Shown here: positions 7,936 through 14,506 of the stretch, in pieces
Position numbering within the stretch: the stretch's first letter is position 1
How the letters are laid out: every line of letters begins with the position of its first letter
From: Bacteroidota bacterium
GTDB lineage: Bacteria > Bacteroidota > Bacteroidia > Flavobacteriales > Weeksellaceae
Direction of reading: 5' to 3'
Length of the DNA: 16,201 bases
Assembly: GCA_023448955.1 (NCBI GenBank)
Contig: JAEXJU010000066.1
Location: 1-16,201 of the forward strand
Notes under the pieces: generated by a model
Database searches by the model: none
What the model was told of the DNA's origin: nothing
Seen by the model: the letters and a program-made list of their open reading frames with translations, nothing else
Translations under genes and position numbers: made by a program

Positions 7936-10262
7936 TGAAAATCAGATTTCAACAACATATAAGACAAGTTTTATTTTTCGGAACACTAGGTTTTGCCTTT
8001 TCCTGTAGTAATACAAAGTATTTGAAAGAAGGGGAAATGCTTTATACCGGCGCTGAAGTTAAAATCGAAAATGACAGTCTTTCCAAAAAAAGCAAGAAAG
8101 CTCTAAAATCTGAATTGGAAGATAATCTTACTCCGAAGCCTAATTCCAGTTTCCTCGGACTGAGACCTAAATTATTTTTCTACAACATTGCCAAAGAACC
8201 GAAAAAAGAGAAAGGTTTCAATTACTGGTTGAAGTATAAAATGGGAGAGAAGCCGGTTTTGCTTAGCGATGTAGACAGGGAATTTAATAAAGATATTATT
8301 GTCAATTATTCCGAAAACAAAGGTTATTTCAACGCCAAGGCAACTTATGACACTGTTTCCAAAAATAAAAAAGCCCAGGTTATTTATACTCTAAGACCGG
8401 GAAATCAATATCTTATTAACAAGGTTAAATTTCAGAATGATTCGATTCCTGTGACAGAAGAGATCGCTAAAGTCTCGGACAAAACATTACTAAAAGCAGG
8501 CAATCCTTTCGATCTGGATGTGATTAAGTCGGAAAGGGAACGTATTGATAATCAGCTTAAGCAAAAAGGATTTTATTATTTTCATCCGGATAATCTGATT
8601 ATTCAGGCTGATAGTACAGTGACCAAGAATCATAAAGTTGAGCTTAATGTCAAGCTCAAAGAAAACACGCCGGACTTAGCGAAACAGCAATTCACGATTG
8701 ATAAGGTGATTGTTTTCCCGAACTATAATATCAGAGATGTGAAAGACGGTAAATACAATATTCCGATGGAAAGTGATTCCCTTGCAAAATATGCGCACGA
8801 TGATATCTACGTGATTGATCCGGAACAGAAATTCAAACCGAAGATTTTTGACCGTGCTTTATATTTTAAAAAAGGTGATCTTTATAACAGAGCAGATCAT
8901 AATCTCACATTGAACCGGTTAATCAATCTCGGTGTTTTTAAATTTGTGAAGAATGAATTTGTAGTTTCAGACTCGCTTAATCATAAATTTGATGCTTATT
9001 ATTTACTGACGCCAAGGCAGATTCAGTCCCTGAGACTGGAAGCTTTGGGAAGAACGAATTCCGCTAACTATGCTGGGAGTGAACTTAATCTCAACTGGAC
9101 TCACAGAAATCTTTTCCGTGGAGCTGAACAGTTTAAAGCGTCTGTTTATGGTGCTTTCGATGTTCAGATTGGTGGCCCGAAGGATGCTAAGAATCTTTTC
9201 CGTGCAGGTGCCAATGCACAGCTGTCTATACCAAGAATTGTGGCGCCGTTCAGATTCCATTCTTCAAGTGCTTTCGTTCCGAGAACAAATATTTCCATAG
9301 GATATGAATTTCAGAACCGCACGGAATATTACACGCTTAACACATTCACAGGTTCTTTCGGGTATCTGTGGAAAGAAAATGTAAGGAAGGAGCACGATCT
9401 GAAGATTATAGACATTACTTATGTAACGCCTGCGAATGTTACACCATTATATGATTCAATTTCCTCAAAAAGTCAGGCACTACAGCGTGTTGTTCAGAAA
9501 CAGTTGATATTTGGACCTACATATTCTTACACTTATACCAATACAATGCTTCCAAAAAAGAATACGATTTATTATAAAGGAACATTGGATTTGGCAGGGA
9601 CTCTCACAGGCTTGCTTTCCGGAGCCAATGTGAAGGACGGGAAACAAAAATCGATATTCGGGGTTCCATTCAGTCAATATGCTAAAATGGAACACGATTT
9701 CCGGTTTTATCATAAGCTTGGTGACAAGTCTTCACTTGCTTCAAGATTCATTGGTGGAATCGCTTATCCTTATGGCAATTCGGATAATATTCCTTTTTCT
9801 AAGCAGTTTTTTTCAGGTGGCAGCAACAGTATCCGAGCATTTCGGGCTAGGACGCTTGGTCCTGGAAGTTTTGATCCTAGAACCATAAAAGAAGGTTATT
9901 ACTTTGATCAGTCTGGTGATATCAAACTGGAACTTAATGCAGAATATCGTGCCAATATTTATAAATTCCTCAATGTTGCGTTTTTTGCAGATGCGGGAAA
10001 TATTTGGCTGGTTAATGACGACATACAAAGACCCGGAGCCAAATTTTCCAGTGATTTTCTGAGCGAAATAGCTGTAGGAGCCGGCTTTGGTTTGCGACTG
10101 GATTTTTCAATTCTGATTCTCAGACTGGATCTGGCAATGCCATTTCGTGTTCCTTATTATGAAAAAGGTGATCGCTGGACTTTTGACAAAATTAAGTTTG
10201 GAGATTCGTCGTGGAGACGGGATAATCTGATTCTTAACATTGCTATTGGTTATCCTTTTTAA
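7935..10262 (+). CDS. tamL: TamL, lipoprotein-type TamA/BamA family outer-membrane protein
   Basis: This 775-residue protein is an Omp85-family outer-membrane barrel and the partner of TamB. Its signal peptide ends in FAFSC, with the lipidated cysteine at C24, and then reads SNTKYLKEGEMLYTG; that lipidated N-terminus marks the Bacteroidota TamL form of TamA. Periplasmic POTRA-like repeats follow, with segments such as NKGYFNAKATYDTV and KQKGFYYFHPDNLII. The C-terminal half is the 16-strand barrel. The conserved Omp85 loop-6 motif appears as IRAF (633-636, in place of the commoner VRGF/IRGF), and the last strand ends NLILNIAIGYPF with a terminal phenylalanine, as expected of a beta-signal. Its ATG shares the A of the tamB stop. 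A strong hairpin terminator follows, so tamB-tamL is a two-gene operon. Confidence 0.93.
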   Translation: MKIRFQQHIRQVLFFGTLGFAFSCSNTKYLKEGEMLYTGAEVKIENDSLSKKSKKALKSELEDNLTPKPNSSFLGLRPKLFFYNIAKEPKKEKGFNYWLKYKMGEKPVLLSDVDREFNKDIIVNYSENKGYFNAKATYDTVSKNKKAQVIYTLRPGNQYLINKVKFQNDSIPVTEEIAKVSDKTLLKAGNPFDLDVIKSERERIDNQLKQKGFYYFHPDNLIIQADSTVTKNHKVELNVKLKENTPDLAKQQFTIDKVIVFPNYNIRDVKDGKYNIPMESDSLAKYAHDDIYVIDPEQKFKPKIFDRALYFKKGDLYNRADHNLTLNRLINLGVFKFVKNEFVVSDSLNHKFDAYYLLTPRQIQSLRLEALGRTNSANYAGSELNLNWTHRNLFRGAEQFKASVYGAFDVQIGGPKDAKNLFRAGANAQLSIPRIVAPFRFHSSSAFVPRTNISIGYEFQNRTEYYTLNTFTGSFGYLWKENVRKEHDLKIIDITYVTPANVTPLYDSISSKSQALQRVVQKQLIFGPTYSYTYTNTMLPKKNTIYYKGTLDLAGTLTGLLSGANVKDGKQKSIFGVPFSQYAKMEHDFRFYHKLGDKSSLASRFIGGIAYPYGNSDNIPFSKQFFSGGSNSIRAFRARTLGPGSFDPRTIKEGYYFDQSGDIKLELNAEYRANIYKFLNVAFFADAGNIWLVNDDIQRPGAKFSSDFLSEIAVGAGFGLRLDFSILILRLDLAMPFRVPYYEKGDRWTFDKIKFGDSSWRRDNLILNIAIGYPF

Positions 10263-10306
10263 TATACATTTTGTCAAAATAACTAAATTAATTATCAGAT
10301 AAAAAC

Positions 10307-10345
10307 AAAAACCCTAACAGTATTTGATATACGTTAGGGTTTTTT
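10307..10345. terminator. Bidirectional terminator between tamL and tRNA-Arg
   Basis: AAAAACCCTAAC (10307-10318) pairs with GTTAGGGTTTTT (10333-10344). Inside, GTAT and ATAC extend the stem past a single bulged A, leaving loop TTGAT. On the plus strand the stem runs into T6GTT; on the minus strand it runs into TTTTTGTTTTT. It can therefore end both tamL and the oppositely directed tRNA transcript. Confidence 0.9.
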
Positions 10346-10349
10346 GTTG

Positions 10350-10423
10350 TGACCTCGACAGGATTCAAACCTGTAACCTTCTGAGCCGTAATCAGATGCG
10401 CTATTCAGTTGCGCCACGAGGCC
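10350..10423 (-). tRNA. tRNA-Arg, anticodon ACG
   Basis: The minus strand folds into a full cloverleaf of 74 nt. The acceptor stem is GGCCTCG/CGAGGTC (one G-U), the D stem GCGC/GCGC, the anticodon stem TCTGA/TCAGA with loop TTACGGC, the variable loop AGGTT and the T stem ACAGG/CCTGT. Positions 34-36 are ACG, so it reads CGN arginine codons after A34-to-inosine editing by TadA. The discriminator is A and the next bases are CAA, so CCA is not encoded and must be added after 3' trimming. The T-loop reads TTTGAAT in place of TTCRANY and the D-loop AACTGAATA; together they give A19 and U56 where G19 and C56 are usual, and A15:U48 at the Levitt pair. Confidence 0.95.
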
Positions 10424-10432
10424 GTTTTTCGG

Positions 10433-10464
10433 TTTGCAAATATAGGACTTTTTTGCTTTCTTTG
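10433..10464 (+). promoter_or_regulatory. Candidate promoter of the substrate-binding lipoprotein gene
   Basis: TTTG (10433-10436), a 20-base spacer and TTTCTTTG (10457-10464) match the Bacteroidota -33/-7 pattern (TTTG, TAnnTTTG) with one mismatch. The -7 box ends only 4 bases before the ATG at 10469, so the transcript would be almost leaderless. The -33 box abuts the divergent tRNA promoter. Confidence 0.35.
10437..10444 (-). promoter_or_regulatory. -7 promoter element of tRNA-Arg
   Basis: Read on the minus strand this is TATATTTG, an exact match to the Bacteroidota TAnnTTTG element, 13 bases upstream of the tRNA 5' end. That spacing would give a short 5' leader for RNase P to remove. Only a weak -33 match (TGTT) lies about 21 bases further upstream. 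Confidence 0.6.
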
Positions 10465-10468
10465 GAAC

Positions 10469-11521
10469 ATGAAACGCATTTTTTTATTGCTTGTAATATA
10501 TCTTTTTTCAATTTCGTGTAAAAAAGAAAATCCTGGATTGATAGGCGAAACTGTAAAGATCTCATCTAGAGTTAATTATTCTGATGATACTAAAAATGTG
10601 ATTATCAATTCGGGTAAATTTCAAAATATTATTTCTAAGGAAAAATTGCCGTTTAAGAAAGCTATGTTTCTCAATTCAAGCTTAATTGGATATTTTTTAG
10701 AACTTGGTTTAGAAAATAAAATCAAAGGAATCTCTAGCCCGGAATATGTTTTTTCAGAAAAAATCCATCTGCTAATCAATAAAAATAAAATTATCAACAT
10801 AGGAAACGAACAGAAATATGATATCGAAAGAATCATTACCACTAAGCCAGATGTTGTATTCACCAATTATGTTCCTAATTTTTCCAATACTTATGATATT
10901 CTAAAAAGAAACGGAATAGAAGTTGTTTTTTTAGACGAGTTCTCAGAGCAGAATCCGCTGGAAAAATCAAAATATCTCTTGCTGTTTGGTAAGCTGTTTG
11001 ATGCGGAAAAGAAAGCTGAAAAATCATTCACTGATATTGAAAATAATTATCAGAAAATCAAAAAACTTTCGATGAAAATAACGCATAAACCTACAGTTCT
11101 TTGTAATGAAATGTACGGAAGTCAGTGGTTTTTGCCCGGTGGAAAATCTTTTGTTTCAAGATTAATAATTGATGCAGGTGGTAATTATATTTTAAAAGAC
11201 AATACAGAATCTGTTTCTGTGCCTCTTAGTTTTGAAGAAGTTTTTGTAAAATCTGAAAATGTAAATTACTGGATCAATATCAGTCCGCATCGTAATAAAA
11301 AGGAGTTGCTGATACTCAATCCCAATTACAGCAAAATGAAAGTCTTCAATTCAGGATCACTCTTTATGATAAATAACCGCGAAAAAGATAATGCCAATGA
11401 TTATTTTGAATCGGGCGTTGTCCGTTGCGATTTGGTTTTGCGGGATTATTTTAAAATTTTTCATCCGGATGATAAAACATTTCAGAAAGAACCTTTAATT
11501 TACATGAAAGAACTAAAATAG
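10469..11521 (+). CDS. ABC transporter substrate-binding lipoprotein (PF01497 type)
   Basis: From the ATG at 10469 this is a 350-residue lipoprotein with signal MKRIFLLLVIYLFSISC and lipidated C17. A start at 10409 in the same frame lies inside the tRNA gene and adds a non-signal extension, so I reject it. The fold fits periplasmic binding protein 2 (BtuF/FhuD/FepB class): an N-lobe with FLNSSLIGYFLELGLENKIKGI (about 67-88), DIERIITTKPDVVFTN (118-133), and the C-lobe segment with WFLPGGKSFVSRLI and DAGGNYIL. Such proteins deliver iron-siderophore, haem or cobalamin to an inner-membrane ABC transporter. No permease, ATPase or TonB receptor is in the window, so the substrate cannot be assigned. 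The stop codon directly abuts the next start, so the pair is co-transcribed. Confidence 0.85.
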   Translation: MKRIFLLLVIYLFSISCKKENPGLIGETVKISSRVNYSDDTKNVIINSGKFQNIISKEKLPFKKAMFLNSSLIGYFLELGLENKIKGISSPEYVFSEKIHLLINKNKIINIGNEQKYDIERIITTKPDVVFTNYVPNFSNTYDILKRNGIEVVFLDEFSEQNPLEKSKYLLLFGKLFDAEKKAEKSFTDIENNYQKIKKLSMKITHKPTVLCNEMYGSQWFLPGGKSFVSRLIIDAGGNYILKDNTESVSVPLSFEEVFVKSENVNYWINISPHRNKKELLILNPNYSKMKVFNSGSLFMINNREKDNANDYFESGVVRCDLVLRDYFKIFHPDDKTFQKEPLIYMKELK

Positions 11522-12337
11522 ATGGAAACACAGAATTATAAAGTCGATTTCTTTGCGGGAATATTGTTAATCATCGGATTATTTGTAGGAGCTTCAGTCG
11601 CTTACGCAGTCGGTCAGGGTTTATCCGCTTTTCTGGCAGTTGATATTCGGGAAACTGCTTGGTATCAGGCCTTGGCGTATCTTATAACATTTGTCACACC
11701 AGTTTTGTTTTTTGACTTTCTTGTGGCAAGAAAAGATGGCGCAAAACTCCGTTTCGATTTTTCTTCCAAACCATTCAGAGTCTATTTGCTGATATTCCCA
11801 ATGATGTTTGGGATGATGCTCATTGCAGATTATACCACACAGCTTATCCCTACAACCGGAGATTTACTGGGACCGCTTTATAAATTATATACAGAAGAAT
11901 TTGCAAAATTACAGAATCAGCCTGTCGCTATGATTATAATGACCGTTATTCTTGCACCAATTCTCGAAGAGATATTGTTTCGGGGAATTATTATGAAAGG
12001 AATGATAAATAACGGTACAAAACCGGTTTTCGCTATTGCATTATCTGCTTTTATTTTTGGAGTCGTACATTTCAATCCGTGGCAATTCGCCGGCGCATTT
12101 TTACTGGGTTTGGTATTAGGTTTGGTGTACTACAAAACCAAATCATTGCTGATGCCTGTATTGTTGCATGCTTTTAACAATCTGATCTCTGCAATGCTGA
12201 TGCTATATTCAGATTCAGAAACATTCTCCGAATTATTTGGAATTAGGAATGAGATTTTACTATTATTGGGTTTTGTGATTTTCATTATTCCATTTTATTT
12301 TTTCACCATTAAGAAAAATATCATTTATAAAGATTAA
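11522..12337 (+). CDS. CPBP family intramembrane glutamic protease
   Basis: This 271-residue polytopic membrane protein carries the three CPBP/Abi (PF02517) motifs. They are E149-E150-x-x-x-R154 (EEILFRG), F179-x-x-x-H183 (FGVVHF) and H216-x-x-x-N220 (HAFNN), the catalytic and metal- or water-coordinating residues of Rce1-like proteases. About seven hydrophobic segments are visible, for example 10-30, 50-68, 88-103, 135-148, 168-182, 190-204 and 244-262. Bacterial members are tied to peptide processing or immunity, but the substrate is unknown here. The ATG follows the preceding stop codon without a single base between them, so translation is probably coupled to the substrate-binding lipoprotein; whether the functions are linked is unknown. 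Confidence 0.9.
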   Translation: METQNYKVDFFAGILLIIGLFVGASVAYAVGQGLSAFLAVDIRETAWYQALAYLITFVTPVLFFDFLVARKDGAKLRFDFSSKPFRVYLLIFPMMFGMMLIADYTTQLIPTTGDLLGPLYKLYTEEFAKLQNQPVAMIIMTVILAPILEEILFRGIIMKGMINNGTKPVFAIALSAFIFGVVHFNPWQFAGAFLLGLVLGLVYYKTKSLLMPVLLHAFNNLISAMLMLYSDSETFSELFGIRNEILLLLGFVIFIIPFYFFTIKKNIIYKD

Positions 12338-12344
12338 TTTTATG

Positions 12345-12424
12345 GCAGCTTTTCCGTCTTCCACTCCCAATCTTTTTTGTTTTTTGCAAAAAACAAAAAA
12401 GGATTTCCGTTCAAGCCGGGCTGC
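12345..12424. repeat. Palindrome-containing structured intergenic element
   Basis: The core is a perfect 30-bp palindrome at 12372-12401, made of C-T6-G-T6-G and its complement. Weaker pairing extends it (AATC on the left, GGATT on the right with one bulged base), and the outer arms GCAGC (12345-12349) and GCTGC (12420-12424) can also pair. TTTCCGT occurs on both sides of the core. It lies between the CPBP gene and rdgB and has no clear T run after it, so it is not a typical terminator. From memory, similar hairpins ending in GTTCAAGCCGGGCT recur in Flavobacteriia genomes; I cannot verify this here. Confidence 0.55.
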
Positions 12425-12508
12425 GGGTTTTGTCATACAAAGTCACGTCAAGACATTATTAAAATTTAATATATAATCAATTATTATTATAAACTATCAA
12501 TTATATTT

Positions 12509-13093
12509 ATGGAAATTCTGGTAGCTACACATAACCTTCATAAAAAAGAAGAGATTCAGCAGATTCTCGGAACAGAATATATTGTTACAAGTCTTTCAGA
12601 CTATAATCTGAATGACGAAATCATAGAAGATGGCAGCACATTTCAGGAAAATGCACTCATAAAAGCAAAATATTGCTTCGAAAAAACAGGAAAAGCAAGT
12701 GTTGGTGATGACAGCGGACTGGTGGTGGAGGCGCTTGGCGGAAGGCCGGGTATTTTTTCTGCGCGCTATGCAGGAAATCATAATTTTAAAAAGAATATAG
12801 AAAAAGTATTGGAAGAAATGAAGGATGAGCCTAACAGGAGAGCCTACTTCATAACAGTATTGTGTTACAAAGATGCAGATGGAGAACATTTCTTCGAAGG
12901 TCGTGTGTACGGCAATCTCACCAATGAAGTTTTTGGAGCGGATGGTTTTGGTTATGATCCTATTTTTGTTCCGGATGATTATAATCAGACTTTTGCTGAA
13001 ATGAAACCAGATGAAAAAAATAAGATAAGTCACAGAAGCGAAGCTTTAAAAATTTTCTTGGATTTCCTAAATTCAAAAGGGGGTGTGGTGTGA
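12509..13093 (+). CDS. rdgB: RdgB/HAM1 non-canonical purine NTP pyrophosphatase
   Basis: This 194-residue cytosolic enzyme hydrolyses dITP, ITP and XTP to monophosphates and pyrophosphate, clearing deaminated purines before they reach nucleic acids. All family motifs are present: the N-terminal substrate loop ATHNLHKKEE (6-15) with the T/S-x-N signature at T7-N9, E40-D41 and FQENA (45-49), the metal- and catalysis-linked GDDSGL (66-71), GGRPGIFSARYAG (77-89), GFGYDPIF (146-153) for base recognition, and SHR (174-176). Length is normal for the family. The start codon follows an A/T-rich leader without a clear Shine-Dalgarno site. It lies 55 bases ahead of rnz on the same strand and the two may share a transcript. 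Confidence 0.97.
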   Translation: MEILVATHNLHKKEEIQQILGTEYIVTSLSDYNLNDEIIEDGSTFQENALIKAKYCFEKTGKASVGDDSGLVVEALGGRPGIFSARYAGNHNFKKNIEKVLEEMKDEPNRRAYFITVLCYKDADGEHFFEGRVYGNLTNEVFGADGFGYDPIFVPDDYNQTFAEMKPDEKNKISHRSEALKIFLDFLNSKGGVV

Positions 13094-13148
13094 ATTTTGT
13101 GATGTTTTTTGTATATTTACCCTATAATTTTCAATACCAATATTAAAA

Positions 13149-14066
13149 TTGAGTACATATCTCACGATTTTAGGTTTTAATTCCGCTATTCCAACCATCA
13201 ATTCATCGCCCACTTCCCAGTTTTTGGAAATGGAAGAGCGTCATTTTTTAATTGATTGCGGCGAAGGAACACAAGTCCAGATGCGAAAAGCCAAGGTAAG
13301 ATTCTCAAAAATCAATCATATTTTTATATCACACCTTCACGGCGATCACTGTTTTGGATTGCCAGGATTGGTAGCATCCTTCAGATTATTAGGCAGAAAA
13401 ACGCCACTGAATATCTATGGTCCGAAAGGCATCAAAAAAATGCTGGAAACCATTTTTGAAATCACAGAAACTTACAAAGGATTAGAAGTGATTTACCACG
13501 AACTGGAAGGTAAAGAATCGGTAAAAATTTACGAAGATAAAAGAGTAGAAGTTTATACTATTCCGCTCAGTCACAGGATTTATTGCAATGGTTATCTCTT
13601 TAAAGAAAAACCAAAAGAGCGTCATCTCAATATGAAAGAAATTTCTAAATATAAAGAAATAGAAATCTGCGATTTTCAGAATCTGAGACTCGGGAAAGAT
13701 TTTGTTTTAGAAGATGGATTCATTATACAAAATCAATTACTGACAACAGATCCCAGAGATTCTATTTCTTATGCTTTTTGCAGCGATACGAAATATAAGG
13801 AAGACATAATCCCAATCATAGAAAAGGTAGATGTGCTGTATCACGAATCTACTTTTCTTCATAATCTGAAAGAAATGGCAGATTATACAGGGCATTCAAC
13901 CGCTTTGGAAGCTGCTACAATAGCAAAAAAAGCACAAGTCGGCAAGCTTATTTTGGGACATTTTTCCAATCGTTATAGCGACCTGAGTGTTATGACTGCA
14001 GAAGCAAGACAGATTTTCCCAAATTCGTTTCTTCCAAAAGCTCTGGAAACTGTAAAAATCGGTTAA
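13149..14066 (+). CDS. rnz: Ribonuclease Z (tRNA 3' endonuclease)
   Basis: This 305-residue protein is a short-form RNase Z of the metallo-beta-lactamase superfamily that cuts precursor tRNAs just after the discriminator base. The zinc-binding residues are all visible: H62, H64, D66 and H67 (HLHGDH), H142 (LSHR), D213 (CSDTKY) and H271 (GHFSNRY). H249 in TGHST is the conserved catalysis-linked histidine. The start is TTG (M-S-T-Y-L-T-I-L-G-F); no ATG or GTG precedes it in frame within the gap, and the first residues already form the conserved first strand. The flexible exosite arm region at about 150-195 is present. Its substrate class is in the window: the tRNA-Arg here has no encoded CCA. 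The stop codon overlaps that of the convergent minus-strand gene. Confidence 0.97.
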   Translation: MSTYLTILGFNSAIPTINSSPTSQFLEMEERHFLIDCGEGTQVQMRKAKVRFSKINHIFISHLHGDHCFGLPGLVASFRLLGRKTPLNIYGPKGIKKMLETIFEITETYKGLEVIYHELEGKESVKIYEDKRVEVYTIPLSHRIYCNGYLFKEKPKERHLNMKEISKYKEIEICDFQNLRLGKDFVLEDGFIIQNQLLTTDPRDSISYAFCSDTKYKEDIIPIIEKVDVLYHESTFLHNLKEMADYTGHSTALEAATIAKKAQVGKLILGHFSNRYSDLSVMTAEARQIFPNSFLPKALETVKIG

Positions 14067-14356
14067 ACTACATCGATGCTTACGATGCAGATAGCTGACG
14101 TAATACAAAGCAATGCACCGAAAAACAGCACATCTGCAATGTTTTCCAGCTTGCCAGAAACTTTTTCTTTTTCTGTTTTTATGGCAAGAAATGACAAAGT
14201 ACAACTTGAAACCAGACATAAAATCGCACATACCGCAAATTCGTTAAGATAAGAATGATGTTGGAACTTGGCTAGTTTCAAGGAAGTCAAGATAACTAAG
14301 CAAAATCCCAAAAGATTGGTAGATGCATTAAGAATGTGAGGTGCTGTCTTTTTCAT
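14063..14356 (-). CDS. Small membrane protein of unknown function, three predicted helices
   Basis: This 97-residue protein has no function I recognise. Three hydrophobic segments at about 8-28, 37-59 and 73-95 are separated by short charged loops (KTEKEK between the second and third), which suggests an integral inner-membrane protein. From memory, related unnamed proteins occur in other Flavobacteriia. Coding is supported by the membrane pattern, an ATG start just after a good promoter match, and a stop codon packed against rnz. The two convergent stop codons overlap in TTAA (14063-14066), and no terminator hairpin lies between the genes. There is no other methionine, so the start is not in doubt if the frame is real. 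Confidence 0.75.
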   Translation of the reverse strand: MKKTAPHILNASTNLLGFCLVILTSLKLAKFQHHSYLNEFAVCAILCLVSSCTLSFLAIKTEKEKVSGKLENIADVLFFGALLCITSAICIVSIDVV

Positions 14357-14360
14357 AATT

Positions 14361-14395
14361 CAAAAGTAGTCAATTCGCTCATTTCTTTTCAAAAA
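14361..14395 (-). promoter_or_regulatory. Candidate near-leaderless promoter of the small membrane protein
   Basis: On the minus strand TTTTTG (14390-14395) is followed by a 21-base spacer and TACTTTTG (14361-14368), an exact TAnnTTTG match. Only four bases (AATT) separate it from the ATG at 14356, so transcription would start at or next to the start codon. Confidence 0.55.
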
Positions 14396-14483
14396 TGAGG
14401 CTGATTTAAAATGATTTTATAATTCATTAAAAAATTCTTAAATCTTAAAAATATCATTTTCGTAAAAATTAGCGGAAAAATTT

Positions 14484-14491
14484 TATATTTG
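14484..14491 (+). promoter_or_regulatory. -7 promoter element of the E1 dehydrogenase gene
   Basis: TATATTTG is an exact TAnnTTTG match, 15 bases upstream of the ATG at 14507. No good TTTG -33 box is seen; TTTT at 14457-14460 is the nearest candidate. Confidence 0.5.
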
Positions 14492-14506
14492 TCAAAACTC
14501 TAGAGT

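Noticed and set aside
10409..10468. Upstream extension of the substrate-binding lipoprotein to a start at 10409
   Set aside because: The extension begins inside the tRNA gene and would bury the lipoprotein signal that starts cleanly at 10469.
12372..12401. The 30-bp palindrome as an intrinsic terminator of the CPBP gene
   Set aside because: The stem is almost only A-T pairs and is followed by GGATTTCCG, not a U tract.
12596..13033. 145-codon minus-strand frame opposite rdgB
   Set aside because: rdgB keeps every family motif on the plus strand; the antisense product has odd composition rich in I, F and C and no match.
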